The translations under genes were made by a program, and so were the position numbers. This document shows positions 60,766-64,000 of a DNA stretch of 64,000 bases, piece after piece. The notes beneath the pieces are model-generated. The model had not been told where the DNA came from. It searched no databases and saw only the letters and a list, made by a program, of their open reading frames with translations. How positions within the stretch are numbered: position 1 is the stretch's first letter; each line of letters opens with the position of its first letter. This DNA is from an uncultured Treponema sp. (lineage in GTDB: Bacteria; Spirochaetota; Spirochaetia; Treponematales; Treponemataceae): positions 1 through 64,000 of the forward strand of contig CALBXN010000119.1 in assembly GCA_937890485.1 (NCBI GenBank). Direction: 5' to 3'.

Positions 60766-61188
60766 CTATACGTATGCCGGAGGTTTTTGTTTTGTATAAA
60801 GATCTGCAATCTTATAATCCAACATATCAGATTCTTCTTTGGTGTATTTTTTGGTATCGCCAGTACCATTCAAGCTAATATCTTTTCCGATAATATTATT
60901 AAGCTGATTTACACGTCTAATTTCTTGTTGCATGTAATATGACTTCATAATTTCAGCCAAATGCAAAATAATATGACGCTTCACATTGCCATTTGAATCG
61001 AATGATTCATTATTTTTAGATGGAGAAATAAATTCTTCCGATGTATCATTAAATCCAAGTTCTCCAATATTAAGTTCATATTCTGCTAAAGCATTCAAGA
61101 ACCATTGATACACCAGTCCGTCAGCTAACGGATATTTATTTTTAATGATGGATTCAAATGCTGAAACCACATCACTGTACTTTGTCAT
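60766..61188 (-). CDS. Head-tail connector protein
   Basis: 140 residues, helical. Starts MTKYSDVVSAFESIIKNKYPLADGLVYQWFLNALAEYE, similar to gp6-type connectors of siphoviruses, and ends in a helix near YKIADLYTKQ. It would bind the portal ring. GGTGG precedes ATG. Confidence 0.65.
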   Translation of the reverse strand: MTKYSDVVSAFESIIKNKYPLADGLVYQWFLNALAEYELNIGELGFNDTSEEFISPSKNNESFDSNGNVKRHIILHLAEIMKSYYMQQEIRRVNQLNNIIGKDISLNGTGDTKKYTKEESDMLDYKIADLYTKQKPPAYV

Positions 61189-61207
61189 TCAATCCACCAC
61201 CTTTTAA

Positions 61208-61756
61208 TTAAAGATCGAATTTAATGCCACTGACTTTTTCAATAGCAGCCAATTTAAATGAAACTACATCTTCAATACCAATCTTTTCTGCAAGAATAAC
61301 AATCATTCTCTTCTCAGAATCAGTAACAACCAACTCAGAAAGTTTCTTTTCAAATTCTTTCTTATTGTCAATGGCGAATAATTCTTTAACTTTTTCCTCT
61401 GTTAATTGGATAGGGTTAATATCTTCACCAAATACATATTCACGAATTACAGGATCTAAAATTCTCAAAGGTGCATGAGAACCATAACCATCTTGACCAC
61501 AGAAAGCAACATTTCCAAGTTTTACCTGTGCATCAACTTCAGCAACAGTTAATTGCTTAAAGTTTTTTACATAAGGTGCGATTAAAATATCTCTTTCGCT
61601 TTCAGAAGCTCTAAATCCAAGTGACCAACCATATAAGTTGTCAAATGCAACACGCTCATTCAAAGAAACATCATCAATGGTTCTTTTTGGCTTTGAAGTT
61701 GTACGCTTTGTTGTTTTTGTTACAACTGTTTCATCTTTTTTTGTAGTATCTTCCAT
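61208..61756 (-). CDS. Virion module protein of unknown function
   Basis: 182 residues. A Lys/Thr-rich linker (TKTTKRTTSKPKRT) at the start, then NERVAFDNLYGWSLGFRASESERDILIAP, which recurs in similar phages just after the capsid gene. The C-terminus is helical. Possibly a capsid-associated or vertex protein. AAGTGAGG precedes ATG. Confidence 0.55.
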   Translation of the reverse strand: MEDTTKKDETVVTKTTKRTTSKPKRTIDDVSLNERVAFDNLYGWSLGFRASESERDILIAPYVKNFKQLTVAEVDAQVKLGNVAFCGQDGYGSHAPLRILDPVIREYVFGEDINPIQLTEEKVKELFAIDNKKEFEKKLSELVVTDSEKRMIVILAEKIGIEDVVSFKLAAIEKVSGIKFDL

Positions 61757-61786
61757 TTACTTTTTACCTCACTTTTTTAAAGATAT

Positions 61787-61819
61787 GGTAGTAGTTGAGA
61801 ATAATCCCAACTACTAACC
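61787..61819 (-). terminator. Attenuator-like hairpin after the major capsid gene
   Basis: GGTAGTAGTTG / CAACTACTAACC stem with one bulge; T-rich tail AAAAAA on the + strand (TTTTTT on the - strand) about 5 bases later. It would reduce read-through so capsid protein is made in excess. Confidence 0.65.
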
Positions 61820-61834
61820 ATTATTATTGTTTGA

Positions 61835-62944
61835 TTATTGCTCTTTTGTTAAAAGACCAATTTCAAATTCACGACCTTTAGTTACGTCAGCACCAAGTTC
61901 AACGTCAAATCTAGTTTTGATTGTACCTGTTTCAACGTCTGTACCACTCATAGTTGTAATACCACCACGTCTGAAGATGTTAAGAGGTGATTTGTTACCA
62001 GCAGCAGTGAAGTAGATATCTTCATCGTTGTAGTAAGTTTCAAATCCAGTCTTATCAGCAAGCGGTTTTGTATAGTTATAAGGGTTTTCAAGTTCTACCA
62101 AAGAAGCTCCTTTGTAGAATCCGTTTAATCCAGCCTTAGAAATTTCGTCAACCTGTGATGGTGAATAGAAAGGAAGAGCTGTGTCACCAACAGTCTTATA
62201 TCCATTCCAGTCAGAAATATGAGAGATAGCAGAGAAGTCACCTAAGATAGCAACTTTACCCATTTTTCTCATTTTCTTAATCATATCGTCAACTTGTTTC
62301 TGTGTAGGTGCATCAGTATACTTAGCAAAATTACTTACATATTTTGTGTTATTTGCAAGTGAATTTTTAAGAACACCAAGTACGTAAGCAACACCTTTGT
62401 TGTTCATATCAATCTGAACTTGTGCTGCTTCTTCTGCGATTGTACCATCAAAGTTACCTGAAGCAAGTTCACGGTAATCAATAGCCATACCAGCAGAAAT
62501 AGTTCTTGTAGATACTGGATATTCAATCCAATTTCTTCCAGAGAACGCTACATCAGAATTAGCAGCCTGTAGACGTGCATCAATTCCTTCGTAGTTGTAT
62601 GTTTTAACTTTTGGCTGTTCATGGTATGCCAATTCATGATAATTACCAAGAAAATCATAGATTTTCATTGCTTCTAACAACTTAGGTTCAATCATGAATT
62701 TAACGATAGTGTTAATTTCTGCTCTAGCTTTTAAATCACCAAGTTGTGCTTGCTGTCCAAGAGAAGCAAGTTTCTTTACAACAGCGTCTTTCTGAGCACC
62801 ATATTTTCCAGCATCATTACCTTCAAAAAGAGCAGAACAGATTTCAACCATCTGTTTAAATTTAGCTTCATCCTTAATTGCCACGTTATCTCTAACGGCA
62901 TTGTTCAATTCGAATGAAGTATTTAACTCAATATTATGTTTCAT
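61835..62944 (-). CDS. Major capsid protein
   Basis: 369 residues. Starts MKHNIELNTSFELNNAVRDNVAIKDEAKFKQ and carries an extended helical N-arm, then FDGTIAEEAAQVQIDMNNKGVAYVLGVL (spine helix region) and the C-terminal strand-rich part LNIFRRGGITTMSGTDVETG. Length, position after decoration and scaffold, and the strong ribosome site (AAAGGAG) identify it as an HK97-fold capsid protein. It forms the icosahedral shell. Identification is by context and general character; no direct motif. Confidence 0.82.
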   Translation of the reverse strand: MKHNIELNTSFELNNAVRDNVAIKDEAKFKQMVEICSALFEGNDAGKYGAQKDAVVKKLASLGQQAQLGDLKARAEINTIVKFMIEPKLLEAMKIYDFLGNYHELAYHEQPKVKTYNYEGIDARLQAANSDVAFSGRNWIEYPVSTRTISAGMAIDYRELASGNFDGTIAEEAAQVQIDMNNKGVAYVLGVLKNSLANNTKYVSNFAKYTDAPTQKQVDDMIKKMRKMGKVAILGDFSAISHISDWNGYKTVGDTALPFYSPSQVDEISKAGLNGFYKGASLVELENPYNYTKPLADKTGFETYYNDEDIYFTAAGNKSPLNIFRRGGITTMSGTDVETGTIKTRFDVELGADVTKGREFEIGLLTKEQ

Positions 62945-62975
62945 TCTTATTTTCTCCTTTCAAAATTACGCAAAA

Positions 62976-63431
62976 TTACGCAATAACAACTTTTACAGCA
63001 AGACCTTCGCCGTTGAAAGATGTTTTTTCGATTACTTCGAATGATGCTGCATATCCAGTAGCATCAGCAGCAACTTCTAACTTACCGTCAGCGTTACCAA
63101 CTAAAACGTCACCAACATTGATATCTGCATAAGTTGTAACAACCTGATCTGTGTCCATATCAAGGATTCTTCCCTTTAATGATTCAAGAACAAACAGACG
63201 AGGATTTTCGCCAACTTCGATAACATATTCATTAGGTGAATGTGTTTCTGGCTTATCAATAGTATTCATTACAATTGCAAGTTCAGCTTCTTTACCTGTT
63301 GCTGGATGTGAAGCAGTTTTTGCAACTTCATCGAAAATAGCAACCTGTCCATTGTGCATTTCAACAGTTGCCACACAGTAACCTACATTAACTGCGTTTT
63401 TGTAAGTTCCAATTTCTCTAAACTTCAACAT
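62976..63431 (-). CDS. Capsid decoration/stabilisation-like protein
   Basis: 151 residues, beta-rich: YCVATVEMHNGQVAIFDEVAKTA and GRILDMDTDQVVTTYADINVGDVLVGN. It is just upstream of the capsid gene, where decoration proteins sit, and the fold pattern resembles a gpD-like cementing protein. AAAGGAG precedes ATG. Confidence 0.65.
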   Translation of the reverse strand: MLKFREIGTYKNAVNVGYCVATVEMHNGQVAIFDEVAKTASHPATGKEAELAIVMNTIDKPETHSPNEYVIEVGENPRLFVLESLKGRILDMDTDQVVTTYADINVGDVLVGNADGKLEVAADATGYAASFEVIEKTSFNGEGLAVKVVIA

Positions 63432-63451
63432 GTTTGTTTTCTCCTTTCAAA

Positions 63452-64000
63452 TTAGGCAAATACATCAAAATCTTCAATTGTCTTATCGTCTTTAACGATA
63501 GGATCAACATTTGCCATGATATCATCAAACTCATTTACTTTTTGTGAGTTGACTTCAAGAGCTTTTTCGCCTTCACGAATTTTTCTGTAAGCAGTAGCAT
63601 CAATCTTTGTAACGATTGAATTAATTTCTACTGAGAACGGATCTGTATTGAAAGCTGCGATTTCATCTTTTGCGAAATCTTTCTGTTCGTCAGTGTAACC
63701 AGCAAGTGCCTGATTAAGTTCTGCGATTTTGTTAGCTTTCTTCAACTCATTAAGCTCTTCAGCCTGTTTAGCGATAGTTGCATTTAATTCTTCGACTTTA
63801 GAATTTAATTCTTCGTCTTTCTTTGCAACGTCAGCTTCGGCATCTTCGCATTTCTTATTTAACTCAACAATTTCAGCGTCTTTAGCTTCGACCTGACCAT
63901 TTAATTCTTCAACTTTCTGATTCAGTTCTGAAACTTTTGATTCAAGAGAAGCAACCTGTTCATTCACTTCAACAGTCTTTGCGTCTTTAATTGCTGAAAT
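63452..64000 (-). CDS. Scaffold-like protein (5' end beyond window)
   Basis: Partial; the frame is open through the right edge of the window, so the true start lies outside. The visible part is a coiled coil of heptads (EQVASLESKVSELNQKVEELN...) then a helical C-terminus (FDDIMANVDPIVKDDKTIEDFDVFA). Its place just before the decoration and capsid genes fits a scaffold, or the C-terminal part of a protease-scaffold fusion. The GTG at 63967 lies inside the frame and need not be the start. Confidence 0.65.
   Translation of the reverse strand: MSAIKDAKTVEVNEQVASLESKVSELNQKVEELNGQVEAKDAEIVELNKKCEDAEADVAKKDEELNSKVEELNATIAKQAEELNELKKANKIAELNQALAGYTDEQKDFAKDEIAAFNTDPFSVEINSIVTKIDATAYRKIREGEKALEVNSQKVNEFDDIMANVDPIVKDDKTIEDFDVFA

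Noticed and set aside
1..64000. CRISPR array, tRNA or rRNA genes
   Set aside because: I saw no regularly spaced repeats and no convincing tRNA cloverleaf or rRNA sequence by eye; a dedicated tRNA search was not possible.

Overview
The window is a 64-kb piece of a large, AT-rich tailed dsDNA phage, or a prophage or phage-plasmid of the same kind. The host is probably an anaerobic Firmicute (Clostridia/Lachnospiraceae type). This is inferred from the anaerobic ribonucleotide reductase pair nrdD/nrdG, the strong AGGAGG-type ribosome sites, TTGACA/TATAAT promoters, a Gram-positive style endolysin (GH73 + CHAP-like + SH3) and Dit/Tal-type siphovirus tail genes. Two opposing blocks converge on a bidirectional terminator at about 23.9 kb.

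Left block (+ strand, 0.1-23.9 kb), early/accessory and nucleotide metabolism: a beta-class DNA methyltransferase; a complete diversity-generating retroelement (DGR1: small C-lectin-like target, Avd, template repeat, reverse transcriptase); an alarmone-hydrolase-like HD protein; a C5-methyltransferase-like protein; an ATP-grasp protein; a metallophosphoesterase; an RNA-repair set (T4 Rnl1-like ligase, kinase-HD fusion, nearby HAD protein); a Dam-like methyltransferase whose 3' half is inverted between 12-bp inverted repeats; an Acb2/Tad1-like anti-defence protein; VWA and DHH proteins; an amber-interrupted small gene; then thyA, DHFR, a guanylate-kinase/deoxynucleotidase fusion, nrdD, nrdG, dUTPase and a large serine recombinase.

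Right block (- strand, 64 to 23.9 kb), virion and lysis genes in the usual order: scaffold-like protein (cut by the window edge), decoration-like protein, major capsid protein, head-tail connectors, tail tube with a C-terminal Ig domain, small tail genes, an unexpected tyrosine recombinase, a gp10-like protein, a ~2,650-residue tape measure gene split by a group I intron that carries its own homing-endonuclease gene, Dit, Tal, a DUF859-like protein, holin candidates, endolysin, and a 2,522-residue tail-tip adhesin. The adhesin is the target of a second, independent DGR (DGR2: target, double-length Avd, template repeat, reverse transcriptase).

For both DGRs, template and variable repeats could be aligned by eye. 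In each pair every mismatch falls on a template adenine (15 of 15 in DGR1, 17 of 17 in DGR2), the signature of adenine-directed mutagenic retrohoming. The most unusual features are the coexistence of two DGRs with very different targets, the tandem Avd protein, and the apparent ON/OFF inversion that restores a 278-codon Dam reading frame exactly when flipped in silico. Several small genes and many virion proteins are named by position and general character only.
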